DNA of 64,000 nt from Nocardioides sp. Soil797 (GTDB lineage: Bacteria; Actinomycetota; Actinomycetes; Propionibacteriales; Nocardioidaceae), in NCBI GenBank assembly GCA_001429555.1, contig LMSR01000018.1:361968-425967 (forward strand), written 5' to 3'. The number at the start of each line of letters is the position of its first letter. Position 1 is the first letter of the stretch. The translations under genes were made by a program, and so were the position numbers. Under the pieces are notes generated by a model. That model did no database searches, was not told the DNA's origin, and worked only from the letters and a program-made list of their open reading frames with translations. Below, piece by piece: positions 53,038 through 61,027 of this stretch.

Positions 53038-53640
53038 CTACACGTCCGAGGATGACCGTGGTTCCGTGCCGTCCACGTGCAGGTCCGCCGACTCGCGGAC
53101 GTGGTGCTCGGCGAAGAACCTGGCCTCGTCCGCCAGGAACCGGTCCCAGCTGGCTCGCTGGCCGGCCTCGTCCCAGACCGCGCCGTCGGCCTCGACCCTG
53201 GCCCGGTCCCGAGCCAGCCCCCGGGCCAGCCGCAGGTCGTCGGGGGCCTCGACCCAGACCAGAGTCGAGCGGTACGCCGCGAGCTCGCGGGCCCCGGACC
53301 CCACACCCTCCAGCACCAACAGGTCGCAGGGTGGGACCAGGTGCAGTTCGGCGAAGCGGTCCAGGTGCCAGTCGAAGCGTCGGTAGTGGCCCGGCTCACC
53401 GGCGGCAAGCGGAGCCATCACCTCGTCGCGCAGACGCGGCCCGAGGGCATCGTCGAGCCCGCCCCACCCGGCGTACATGTCGTCCATGTGGAGCACGACG
53501 GTGCCGGGCCTGGCCTCGGCCAGGCCGGCCGCCAGCGTCGTCTTCCCGGAGCCGGCCGGGCCGTCGATGCAGATCAACCGCCCACCGGACAGGTGCGCGG
53601 GTGCGCTGCGCGCAAGGTCGAGGACGTCATCGACGATCAT
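53038..53640 (-). CDS. uridine-kinase-like P-loop protein
   Basis: The 200-residue protein has Walker A GPAGSGKT near residue 27, a Walker B-like DLLVLEGVGSG and the MDDMYAGWGG substrate loop found in uridine kinase and related nucleoside kinases. The phosphate acceptor is not certain. The ATG at 53640 is used. It probably shares a transcript with the epimerase gene downstream. Confidence 0.8.
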   Translation of the reverse strand: MIVDDVLDLARSAPAHLSGGRLICIDGPAGSGKTTLAAGLAEARPGTVVLHMDDMYAGWGGLDDALGPRLRDEVMAPLAAGEPGHYRRFDWHLDRFAELHLVPPCDLLVLEGVGSGARELAAYRSTLVWVEAPDDLRLARGLARDRARVEADGAVWDEAGQRASWDRFLADEARFFAEHHVRESADLHVDGTEPRSSSDV

Positions 53641-53735
53641 CTGGCTGCTCCCTTCGCCGGTCGAGGGCAGTGTTGTTGGCGTTGGTCGAGTGTTGGGTGC
53701 CGGGGGCCACGAGCCGATTCATCGAGCCGGTCCGT

Positions 53736-53810
53736 CCGACATGCAGTTGGGTCGGTGCGGGCCGCGGCCCACGCTCAGCCGAGTGACGAACGCGCTCAAC
53801 TGCATGTCGG
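53736..53810. repeat. intergenic inverted repeat with 14-nt perfect arms
   Basis: CCGACATGCAGTTG (53736-53749) and CAACTGCATGTCGG (53797-53810) are exact complements around a 47-nt spacer. It lies between two leftward genes, 20 nt after the stop of the PLP-enzyme gene, and may act as its terminator. Confidence 0.7.
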
Positions 53811-53829
53811 AGCGACCCGCGGGTCTCGA

Positions 53830-55059
53830 TCAGAAGGCGTTGCCGGCGCCACGATAGGTCGGCACCTCGTCGACCATCGCCGAGTCAGCGAGCAGGTGCA
53901 CGGTGTTGGTGTGCTCGAAGAGCTCGCCGGACTTCGCGTGGCGGAACCAGACCAGGTCGCCCACCTTCAGGGTCGCCGCCGGGTGGCCGGTGAGCGGTGT
54001 CTGCACCTCCCCGGCGCCCTCGAGCCCGGTCAGGTGGAGACCGGGCGGTGCCCAGGGGATCGGCACACGGTCGTCACCGGCCGGTCCCGAGGCGATGAAC
54101 CCGCCGCCGGCCACGGTCACCATCGACGCCGAGGGGCGGCGTACGACGGGAACGGCGAAGAAGGCGGCCGGCCTGGGGGAGAAGGACTTGTAGTGGTCGA
54201 ACAGGCCGGGCACCAGGAGGCCCGATCCGGCCGCAACCTCGGTGACCACGGGGTCGGACGCCGATGACTCCACCGATCCGGAACCACCAGCGTTCCAGAA
54301 CTCCAGCGGCGCGATCTCACGCAGCGCTGCATCGATCTCGTGGCGGCGCACCTTCAGCTGCTCGACGGAAGCCGTCTTGAGGCGCCGTACGATCAGGGAC
54401 TTGGCCCGCTGGCCGGGCACGTCGTCGGGGACGCCGGCGACCTGTCCCTCATAGGTCATCACGCCGACCAGGGTGAAGCCCGGTCGTTGCGCAACCGCCC
54501 GGGCCAGGGCGACCACGTCGGCGGTGTCCTGCAGGGGCGAGCGCTTCGGGCCGACGTGCTGACCGCTCATCCGCAGGCCGGCGTCGACGTCGATCGCGAT
54601 CCGGATCGAGACCGCCTTCGAGGAGCGCACCGAGTCGACCACGTCGAGGTGGTCGACCGAGTCGACCATCAGGGTGATCGCGCTGGCCGCGGACGGGGAG
54701 GTGACCAGCGTGGCCAGGGACTCCCGGTCAACGCTCGGATAACCCATCACGATGTCGTCGGTGATGCGTTGGTCGTGCAGCCACAGCGCCTCGCGCAGGG
54801 AGTAGGACAACACGCCCCGGAAACCGGGACGGGCCAGCGCTCGCTGCACCAGTGCCGGGACACGCAACGACTTGGAGGCCACCCGCAGCGGAGTGCCGCC
54901 GGCTCGTCGGACCAGGTCCGAGGCATTGGCGTCGAAGGCATCCAGGTCGACGACCATGGCGGGGGTGCGCAGGGGAGCGGGCAGGGCAGCAACGGCGGAA
55001 TCGAGGCGGGCTCGCAGTCGGTTGCGGGCGATGTTGCCCGCCATCTTCTCCGCATCCAT
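53830..55059 (-). CDS. PLP-dependent amino-acid deaminase/aldolase (DSD1 family)
   Basis: The 409-residue protein has an alanine-racemase-like TIM barrel with the PLP lysine in LRVASKSLRVP and a C-terminal D-serine-dehydratase-like domain. NAGGSGSVE binds phosphate, and the conserved His/Cys metal site is expected near the C-terminus. It resembles D-threonine aldolase and D-serine deaminase; substrate unproven. Its ATG overlaps the stop of the upstream membrane protein. Confidence 0.85.
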   Translation of the reverse strand: MDAEKMAGNIARNRLRARLDSAVAALPAPLRTPAMVVDLDAFDANASDLVRRAGGTPLRVASKSLRVPALVQRALARPGFRGVLSYSLREALWLHDQRITDDIVMGYPSVDRESLATLVTSPSAASAITLMVDSVDHLDVVDSVRSSKAVSIRIAIDVDAGLRMSGQHVGPKRSPLQDTADVVALARAVAQRPGFTLVGVMTYEGQVAGVPDDVPGQRAKSLIVRRLKTASVEQLKVRRHEIDAALREIAPLEFWNAGGSGSVESSASDPVVTEVAAGSGLLVPGLFDHYKSFSPRPAAFFAVPVVRRPSASMVTVAGGGFIASGPAGDDRVPIPWAPPGLHLTGLEGAGEVQTPLTGHPAATLKVGDLVWFRHAKSGELFEHTNTVHLLADSAMVDEVPTYRGAGNAF

Positions 55060-55493
55060 CAGTTGATCCCACGCTTCTTGAGGATCGCCTCGATGTCGGC
55101 GAGGTCGTCGTCGACGACCGGTCCGCCCTTGGGCGACGAGGGCGGCAGCGACTTGCGCTGCTTCCTGGTGGGCTTGTCCTGCGGGGCGTCGTCAGCACCG
55201 CGACCCGCGAGCCATCCGGACGCGCCGAACAGCACGACCGCGAGTCCGGCCATCCCGATGCCCAGCCACACCAGTGGGCTGAACACGAATCCGGTCGCCC
55301 AGTCGGCCACCGACGCGGCAACCTCGCCGAACATCTCGAGGGTGCCTGTGAAGTAGGCGGCGCCGGGCAGCAGGGTCAACCCCGCGCCGCGGGTGGCCGA
55401 GGCACCCCCACGATTGCGAGCGGCGTACCAGGTCCACAGGCCGCCGCACACCGTCAGGGCAATGGCCAGGGCCATCCAGCTCGGATCCGACAT
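55059..55493 (-). CDS. small membrane protein of unknown function
   Basis: The 144-residue protein has three hydrophobic helices (about residues 5-22, 38-58 and 70-95) and a polar tail ending DDDLADIEAILKKRGIN. That tail motif is typical of a conserved actinobacterial family found beside the DSD1-like gene. No function is known. It is the upstream gene of a two-gene operon. Confidence 0.7.
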   Translation of the reverse strand: MSDPSWMALAIALTVCGGLWTWYAARNRGGASATRGAGLTLLPGAAYFTGTLEMFGEVAASVADWATGFVFSPLVWLGIGMAGLAVVLFGASGWLAGRGADDAPQDKPTRKQRKSLPPSSPKGGPVVDDDLADIEAILKKRGIN

Positions 55494-55561
55494 GCCGCCA
55501 GCATTTCACATCGTTGGGCGCCGTGGGTGCAGGGCCGGCGGACAACTACGCTGGTCGGACC

Positions 55562-56116
55562 ATGAGCAACCCCAACCCGGACCGCTTTGCCGGCGCCCGC
55601 CTCCTCGAGTCGTCCTTCCCGAACGACGACGGCAGCCAGACCCCCGAGGTGGTCGCCGCCCTGTCGGCGTACGCCGAGGACCCTCAGGCGTACGCCGTGG
55701 CGCTGGCCGCCGTCCAGTCCTCGCGCCTGATGGTGCCGGTCGTGGCGCTCCTCAGCGAGGTCGAGTACGACGCCGACGGGTTGGCCCACGACAAGTCCAG
55801 CGACATGGCCGCCGTGCTGATGCAGGGCGCCGACGGTCGGATGGCGCTGCTCGCCTTCACCGGCACGGAGCAGCTGACCGCGTGGGACGGCGAGGCCCGA
55901 CCGGTGGCGGTTCCCGCGCAGGTGGCGGCCCAGTCGGCGCTCCAGGACCGGGCCGACGCCCTGGTCATCGACGTGGCCGGTCCGGTCACGTTCGTGGTGC
56001 AGGGTGACGACCTGCTCGGGCTGGCCAACGGCTGGCAGCTGGTCGAGGTGGACGGACAGTCGGCGTGGCTGCGCCCGGAACCAGACGATTTGGGTCAGGG
56101 CCCGGCCAGCGAGTAG
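55562..56116 (+). CDS. SseB-family protein
   Basis: The 184-residue soluble protein matches the SseB N-terminal domain (VPVVALLSEVEYD, MALLAFTGTEQLTAW, ADALVIDVAGPVTFVVQG), widespread in actinobacteria with no enzymatic role assigned. TACGCT lies 9 nt before the ATG. It sits directly upstream of the infC leader, its usual place in actinobacteria. Confidence 0.87.
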   Translation: MSNPNPDRFAGARLLESSFPNDDGSQTPEVVAALSAYAEDPQAYAVALAAVQSSRLMVPVVALLSEVEYDADGLAHDKSSDMAAVLMQGADGRMALLAFTGTEQLTAWDGEARPVAVPAQVAAQSALQDRADALVIDVAGPVTFVVQGDDLLGLANGWQLVEVDGQSAWLRPEPDDLGQGPASE

Positions 56117-56388
56117 TCTGTCCTTCGACCGATCCGAACTGCCACGACCCAGTGGTGGAAGGGATCATTCAAGCGGAGGTTTCGACTTCCCACCCGCATC
56201 GACCGCCAGGTCGTCGGGTCCGGTCCGCAGATCCCGATCCGTGCGGCGTACGCCGTTGCTCGGCCCGGAGAAGCGTGGTGCACCCGGTGCATCTGGAGAC
56301 TGGCTTCCGCTTGTGATGAGCGGAAGCCTTTTTTCGTTCTACAGGTGGATCGTTTCCAACTTCTGCACCATCGTTCCCAGGAGGACAC
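56117..56388 (+). promoter_or_regulatory. infC-rpmI-rplT leader
   Basis: The 272-nt region between the SseB gene and infC has no reading frame with a good ribosome site. It begins with a TAGTCT -10-like box at 56115-56120, contains several GC-rich stems, and ends in an intrinsic terminator (56302-56334) and a GGAGG site for infC. In other bacteria this operon is repressed by ribosomal protein L20, so an autoregulatory leader is plausible. Confidence 0.65.
56302..56334 (+). terminator. intrinsic terminator/attenuator upstream of infC
   Basis: GGCTTCCGCT (56302-56311) and AGCGGAAGCC (56319-56328) pair perfectly around a 7-nt loop and are followed by six T residues. It is one of only two canonical Rho-independent terminators I see in the window; both sit inside leaders. 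Confidence 0.88.
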
Positions 56389-57072
56389 ATCAGCACAGAG
56401 CTGCGCATCAACGATCGGATCCGGGTTCCCGAGGTCCGCCTCGTTGGCCCCAACGGTGAGACGGTCGGCATTGTGCCGACCGGCGACGCGCTGCGTCTTG
56501 CCCAGGAAGCTGACCTCGACCTCGTCGAGATCGCCCCGCAGGGCAAGCCGCCCGTCTGCAAGCTCATGGACTACGGGAAGTTCAAGTACGAGAACGCCCA
56601 GAAGGCCCGTGAAGCCCGTCGCAATCAGTCGAACGTCATCATCAAGGAGATGAAGCTTCGGCCGAAGATCGACGCACACGACTACGAGACCAAGAAGGGT
56701 CACGTCGTTCGCTTCCTGAAGGCTGGCGACAAGGTCAAGATCACGATCATGTTCCGTGGTCGCGAGCAGCACCGCCCCGAGCTGGGCTTCCGGTTGCTGC
56801 AGCGTCTGGCGGAGGACGTCGAGGAGCTGGGCTTCGTCGAGAGCTCGCCCAAGCAGGACGGCCGCAACATGATCATGGTGCTCGGTCCGCACCGCAAGAA
56901 GGCAGACGCCAAGGTCGAGATGCTGGCCGAGAAGGAGTCCAAGGCCGCCGAGCGCGCCGCGGGCGAGGCCGAGGAGTCCTCGTTCCGCAAGGCCTCCGCC
57001 GGCACCAAGCCCGTGGCCCAGAAGAAGGAGCGCAAGCGCTCCGAGAATCTCGACCCCGAGATCGAAGCCTGA
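56389..57072 (+). CDS. infC: translation initiation factor IF-3
   Basis: IF-3 keeps ribosomal subunits apart and checks the start codon and initiator tRNA. The 227-residue product starts [21 protein letters not shown], so the likely start codon is ATC at 56389, 4 nt after AGGAGG. Starting at the GTG at 56473 would remove 28 conserved N-terminal residues. Rare start codons (AUU/AUC) allow IF-3 to repress its own synthesis. The C-terminal domain has [21 protein letters not shown]; an extended charged tail follows. Confidence 0.92.
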   Translation: MSTELRINDRIRVPEVRLVGPNGETVGIVPTGDALRLAQEADLDLVEIAPQGKPPVCKLMDYGKFKYENAQKAREARRNQSNVIIKEMKLRPKIDAHDYETKKGHVVRFLKAGDKVKITIMFRGREQHRPELGFRLLQRLAEDVEELGFVESSPKQDGRNMIMVLGPHRKKADAKVEMLAEKESKAAERAAGEAEESSFRKASAGTKPVAQKKERKRSENLDPEIEA

Positions 57073-57121
57073 TTCAGGTCATCCCACACGTTCAGTTGTT
57101 CCAGAGATAGAGAGCAGAGAG

Positions 57122-57316
57122 ATGCCGAAGAACAAGACGCACTCCGGTGCCAAGAAGCGCTTCCGCGTGACCGGCACCGGCAAGATCCTTCGCGAGAAGG
57201 CCGGCAAGCGCCACAACCTCGAGAAGAAGCCGTCCAAGGTGACCCGTCGCATGACCGGCACGGTCGAGCTGGCCAAGTCCGACCAGCAGCGCGCCAAGAA
57301 GATGCTTGGTCTCTGA
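57122..57316 (+). CDS. rpmI: 50S ribosomal protein L35
   Basis: The 64-residue basic protein ([20 protein letters not shown]) has standard L35 length and sequence. It is the middle gene of infC-rpmI-rplT with a 49-nt gap after infC. Confidence 0.97.
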   Translation: MPKNKTHSGAKKRFRVTGTGKILREKAGKRHNLEKKPSKVTRRMTGTVELAKSDQQRAKKMLGL

Positions 57317-57358
57317 GACCTTTTCCCCTGAACTTTTCGAGCAACAAGGAGTAACACA

Positions 57359-57751
57359 GTGGCACGCGTCAAGCGGGCGGTAAACGCCCACAAGAAGCGC
57401 CGGGTAATTCTCGATCGCGCATCCGGCTACCGCGGACAGCGCTCGCGCCTGTACCGCAAGGCCAAGGAGCAGGTCACCCACTCGCTGGTCTACAGCTACC
57501 GTGACCGCAAGGCGAAGAAGGGCGAGTTCCGTCGCCTGTGGATCCAGCGGATCAACGCGGCCGCTCGCCTCAACGGCCTGACCTACAACCGCCTGATCCA
57601 GGGACTCAAGGCCGCCGAGATCGAGGTGGACCGCAAGATCCTCGCCGACCTGGCCGTCAACGACGCCCCGGCGTTCGCTGCCCTGGTCGAGCTGGCCAAG
57701 GGCGCACTTCCCGCAGACGTCAACGCGCCCCGCGCAGACGCGACTGCCTGA
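57359..57751 (+). CDS. rplT: 50S ribosomal protein L20
   Basis: The 130-residue protein starts [20 protein letters not shown] with a GTG and has the conserved [17 protein letters not shown] and [11 protein letters not shown] segments. L20 organises 23S rRNA early in assembly and represses this operon in other bacteria. AAGGAG lies 10 nt before the start. The C-terminus is slightly longer than usual. Confidence 0.97.
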   Translation: MARVKRAVNAHKKRRVILDRASGYRGQRSRLYRKAKEQVTHSLVYSYRDRKAKKGEFRRLWIQRINAAARLNGLTYNRLIQGLKAAEIEVDRKILADLAVNDAPAFAALVELAKGALPADVNAPRADATA

Positions 57752-57797
57752 GCCTGTCAGGACGGTGGTTGAGGGCCTGTCCCGAAACCACCCCGAC
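57752..57797 (+). terminator. hairpin after rplT
   Basis: CTGTC and GGTGGTT pair with AACCACC and GACAG in an interrupted stem around a 15-nt loop. No T-run follows. It may end the ribosomal-protein transcript, with partial read-through into the methyltransferase gene at 57815. Confidence 0.4.
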
Positions 57798-57814
57798 AGC
57801 AGACGACAACCGAC

Positions 57815-58726
57815 GTGGCGAGCCTCCGCGACACGACCCCGCCGACCAACGGCGCTCCCTTGACCGTTGGAAATGGTCGGGTCAAGAACGCGCGGAAGCT
57901 CGCCCGTCGGTCATTTCGGGCCGAGCACCGGCTGTTCCTGGCCGACGGCCCCAAAGCCGTCGAAGGGGCGCTGTCGTTGCCCGGTTGCGTGGTCGAGGTG
58001 TTCGCCACGGCCGACGCTGCTGCCAGACATGCCGTCCTGCGCGAGGCCGTGGCCGGTGTCGGCGTCGACTGGACCCTCGTCGACGACCGAGCCCTGGCCT
58101 CGCTCTCCGACGCGGTGAACCCGGCCGGTGTGGTCGCCGTGTGCCGTTTCGTCGACCGCCCGGTCGACCACGTCCTGGCACCGTCGACGGTCGTGGGGGC
58201 GAGAGACGACCGAGGCCACCCACGACTGGTCACCATCTGCGCCGACGTCCGCGACCCCGGCAACGCGGGAACCGTCATCCGCACCAGTGACGCCGCTGGC
58301 GCCGACGCCGTGCTCCTGGCCGGACACTCCGTCGACGCGCACAACCCGAAGACGGTGCGCGCCACCGTGGGCAGCCTCTTCCACCTGCCGATAGCCACCG
58401 TCGACGACCCCGCCGACGCCGTACGTCGTGCCCAGTCCGCGGGACTCGTCGTGCTGGCCGCAGACGGGGCCGGTGAGATCGACCTCGACGACGCGATCGA
58501 CGACGGGTTGCTGGCCGGTGCGACCGCCTGGCTGTTCGGCAACGAGGCCTGGGGCCTGCCCGACGAGCTGGCCGCGTTGGCGGGCCACCGCGTGCGCATA
58601 CCCATCCACGGTCAGGCCGAGAGCCTCAACCTGTCCACGGCCGCCGCCGTGTGCCTCTATGCGTCCGCGCGCGCCCAGCGGGCCCAGCGCGCCTCGCGCG
58701 TCGATCCGAGGTCGGTCGACTCCTGA
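57815..58726 (+). CDS. TrmH/SpoU-family RNA 2'-O-methyltransferase
   Basis: The 303-residue protein has the three SPOUT-knot motifs: ADVRDPGNAGTVIRTSDAAG, WLFGNEAWGLPDEL and GQAESLNLSTAAAVCLY. The N-terminal half is an RNA-binding domain like that of RlmB/TsnR. It probably methylates a ribose in 23S rRNA or tRNA. The GTG at 57815 is used. It often follows rplT in actinobacteria. Confidence 0.9.
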   Translation: MASLRDTTPPTNGAPLTVGNGRVKNARKLARRSFRAEHRLFLADGPKAVEGALSLPGCVVEVFATADAAARHAVLREAVAGVGVDWTLVDDRALASLSDAVNPAGVVAVCRFVDRPVDHVLAPSTVVGARDDRGHPRLVTICADVRDPGNAGTVIRTSDAAGADAVLLAGHSVDAHNPKTVRATVGSLFHLPIATVDDPADAVRRAQSAGLVVLAADGAGEIDLDDAIDDGLLAGATAWLFGNEAWGLPDELAALAGHRVRIPIHGQAESLNLSTAAAVCLYASARAQRAQRASRVDPRSVDS

Positions 58727-58765
58727 CGGGTCGACATCGTCGTCGCCGACGGTAGGTTGCTGCCT

Positions 58766-59821
58766 GTGGACCTGACCGCGCGCGCAAGCCTCGACCTGCT
58801 GCCCGACGGCGTCGTCGTGGCAGGTGCGGACCACGTCATCGAGGTGGCCAACGCCGAAGCGGCCCGCATGCTCGGCGTACCGTCCGCAGACGACCTGGTC
58901 GGACGCCGGCTCGTCGAGGTCCTGAGGTTGCAGAATCAGTCCGGTGAGACCTGGTTCGACCACAACCAGCCCTACCGCGGCCTGTCCACCCGCACCGGGG
59001 TCCCGGAGCAGTCGTGGGTCCTGCCCGACGGCACCGAGGTGGTGGTCACCGCCCGGATTGGTCGACCCAGCCTCTCCGAACCGGTCGCCTGGGTGGCGAT
59101 CAGCCTGCGCTCGGGCAGGGGACGAGCTCGGCTCGACCGGGAACGCTCGGACCTGGTGGCGACGGTGGCGCACGAGATCCGATCACCGTTGACGGGGGTG
59201 AAGGGGTTCGTCCAGGCCCTGCTGAACCGTTGGGACAAGCTCAGCGACGACCAACGGAAGTTGATGCTGACCACGGTCAACGCCGACGCCGATCGACTGA
59301 GCCGGCTGATCGCCGAGCTCCTCGACGTGGCCCGGATCGACACCGGCCGACTGTCCCTCTTCCCACGCCCGGCCGACGTCGTCGTGCTGGTGCAACGCGT
59401 GGTCGACTCGATCAGCGCGGGCACGGCGCGATCGGTGGGGCTCGAGGTCGCTGGCCCGGTGCCCGAGGCACACCTCGACCCTGACAAGTTCACCCAGGTG
59501 ATCACCAACCTGATCGAGAACGCGATCCGTCACGGAGACGGCCAGGTGAACGTCTCGGTGCGCGCGATCACCGACGAGACCGACTTCTCGGGGGCACTGG
59601 TGACCGTCGATGACCAGGGCGTGGGCATCCCCGACGAGATGCGCCGCCGCATCTTCACCAAGTTCTGGACCCACGGCGAACGTGGCGGCTCAGGCCTGGG
59701 GATGTACATCGTCAACGGCCTGGTCCGTGCCCACGGAGGGGTCCTCACGATCTCGCACTCACCCTCGGGTGGGGCCCGGATCATGACCGCTTGGCCCCAG
59801 GGCGAGCCACTCGGGGAGTGA
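58766..59821 (+). CDS. PAS-domain sensor histidine kinase
   Basis: The 351-residue soluble kinase has an N-terminal PAS domain (residues about 5-105), a HisKA domain with the phosphorylated H136 in VAHEIRSPLTGVKGF, and an ATPase domain with NLIENAIRHG (N box), DDQGVGIP (G1) and GSGLGMYIV (G2). No response-regulator gene is adjacent, so it is an orphan. TAGGTT lies 7 nt before the GTG, suggesting a leaderless mRNA. Confidence 0.9.
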   Translation: MDLTARASLDLLPDGVVVAGADHVIEVANAEAARMLGVPSADDLVGRRLVEVLRLQNQSGETWFDHNQPYRGLSTRTGVPEQSWVLPDGTEVVVTARIGRPSLSEPVAWVAISLRSGRGRARLDRERSDLVATVAHEIRSPLTGVKGFVQALLNRWDKLSDDQRKLMLTTVNADADRLSRLIAELLDVARIDTGRLSLFPRPADVVVLVQRVVDSISAGTARSVGLEVAGPVPEAHLDPDKFTQVITNLIENAIRHGDGQVNVSVRAITDETDFSGALVTVDDQGVGIPDEMRRRIFTKFWTHGERGGSGLGMYIVNGLVRAHGGVLTISHSPSGGARIMTAWPQGEPLGE

Positions 59822-59912
59822 CCGGCGTGACCCTGGGGCAAACCCGGTCGCGAGAGCCGTGGCGCAGTTCCTAGACTTGCCCTGGCACATCCCACTTTCC
59901 CGGAAGGCAGTC

Positions 59913-61010
59913 ATGTCGGGACCGAACACAGATTACGACCCGGTCGAGGTCACGCCGTTGCGTGCCGACGAGGTCGAAGCCCAGGTCGAGGCGGCACTGG
60001 CCGCGGTTGCCGGGGCAGCTGACCTCGAGGCGCTCAAGCAGGTGCGCCTCGAGCACGCCGGTGACCGGTCACCGCTGGCCCTGGCCAACCGCGAGATCGG
60101 TGCACTGCCGCCCCAGGCGCGCAAGGAGGCCGGCGCCCGGGTGGGCAAGGCCCGCGGCATGGTCAACAAGGCACTCGGGGAGCGTCTTGCCGTGCTCGAG
60201 GCCGAGCACGAGGAGCGGATGCTGGTCGAGGAGACCGTCGACGTCACGCTCCCCACCGACCGCACGCTGAGCGGCGCGCGGCACCCGATCACCATGATGT
60301 CCGAGCGCATCGCCGACGTGTTCGTGGCGATGGGCTGGGAGGTCGCCGAGGGTCCGCAGGTCGAGGCAGAGTGGCTCAACTTCGACGCGCTCAACATGGG
60401 CGCGGACCACCCCGCGCGCACCATGCAGGACACCTTCTGGCTCGAGCCCGCCGAAGCCGCCCTGGTGCTGCGCACCCACACCTCCCCGGTGCAGGCCCGC
60501 ACCATGTTGACGCGTGAACCTCCCATCTACGTCGTGTGCCCGGGGCGGGTCTACCGCACCGACGAGATCGACGCGACGCACTCGCCGGTCTTCCACCAGG
60601 TCGAGGGCCTGGTCATCGACGAGGGCATCACCATGGCCCACCTGAAGGGATCGCTCGACCATTTCGCGACCGCCATGTTCGGTGAGGGCATCACCACGCG
60701 CTTCCGGCCGTCGTACTTCCCCTTCACCGAACCGTCGGCCGAGGTCGACCTGATCTGCTTCGTGTGCCGCGGCATCGATGCCGACTCCTGTCGCACCTGC
60801 CGGGGCGAGGGGTGGATCGAGTGGGGTGGCTGCGGCGTGGTCAACCCGCGCGTGCTCACGGCCTGTGGCGTCGACCCGGAGAAGTACACCGGGTTCGCGT
60901 TCGGGATGGGCATCGACCGCACGATGATGTTCCGCCACGGCGTGGAGGACATGCGCGACATCTTCGAGGGTGACATCCGCTTCGCCCAGCCCTTCGGCAT
61001 CGAGATCTGA
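59913..61010 (+). CDS. pheS: phenylalanyl-tRNA synthetase alpha subunit
   Basis: The 365-residue catalytic subunit has an N-terminal coiled coil (residues about 15-95), motif 2 in VYRTDEIDATHSPVFHQVEG and motif 3 in AFGMGIDRTMMFRHGV. A CxxC...CxxC insertion (FVCRGIDADSCRTCRGEGW) within the catalytic domain is present in some PheS proteins. GGAAGG lies 6 nt before the ATG. pheT follows with a 17-nt gap. Confidence 0.96.
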   Translation: MSGPNTDYDPVEVTPLRADEVEAQVEAALAAVAGAADLEALKQVRLEHAGDRSPLALANREIGALPPQARKEAGARVGKARGMVNKALGERLAVLEAEHEERMLVEETVDVTLPTDRTLSGARHPITMMSERIADVFVAMGWEVAEGPQVEAEWLNFDALNMGADHPARTMQDTFWLEPAEAALVLRTHTSPVQARTMLTREPPIYVVCPGRVYRTDEIDATHSPVFHQVEGLVIDEGITMAHLKGSLDHFATAMFGEGITTRFRPSYFPFTEPSAEVDLICFVCRGIDADSCRTCRGEGWIEWGGCGVVNPRVLTACGVDPEKYTGFAFGMGIDRTMMFRHGVEDMRDIFEGDIRFAQPFGIEI

Positions 61011-61027
61011 GAGGTCCGAGCACCCAC

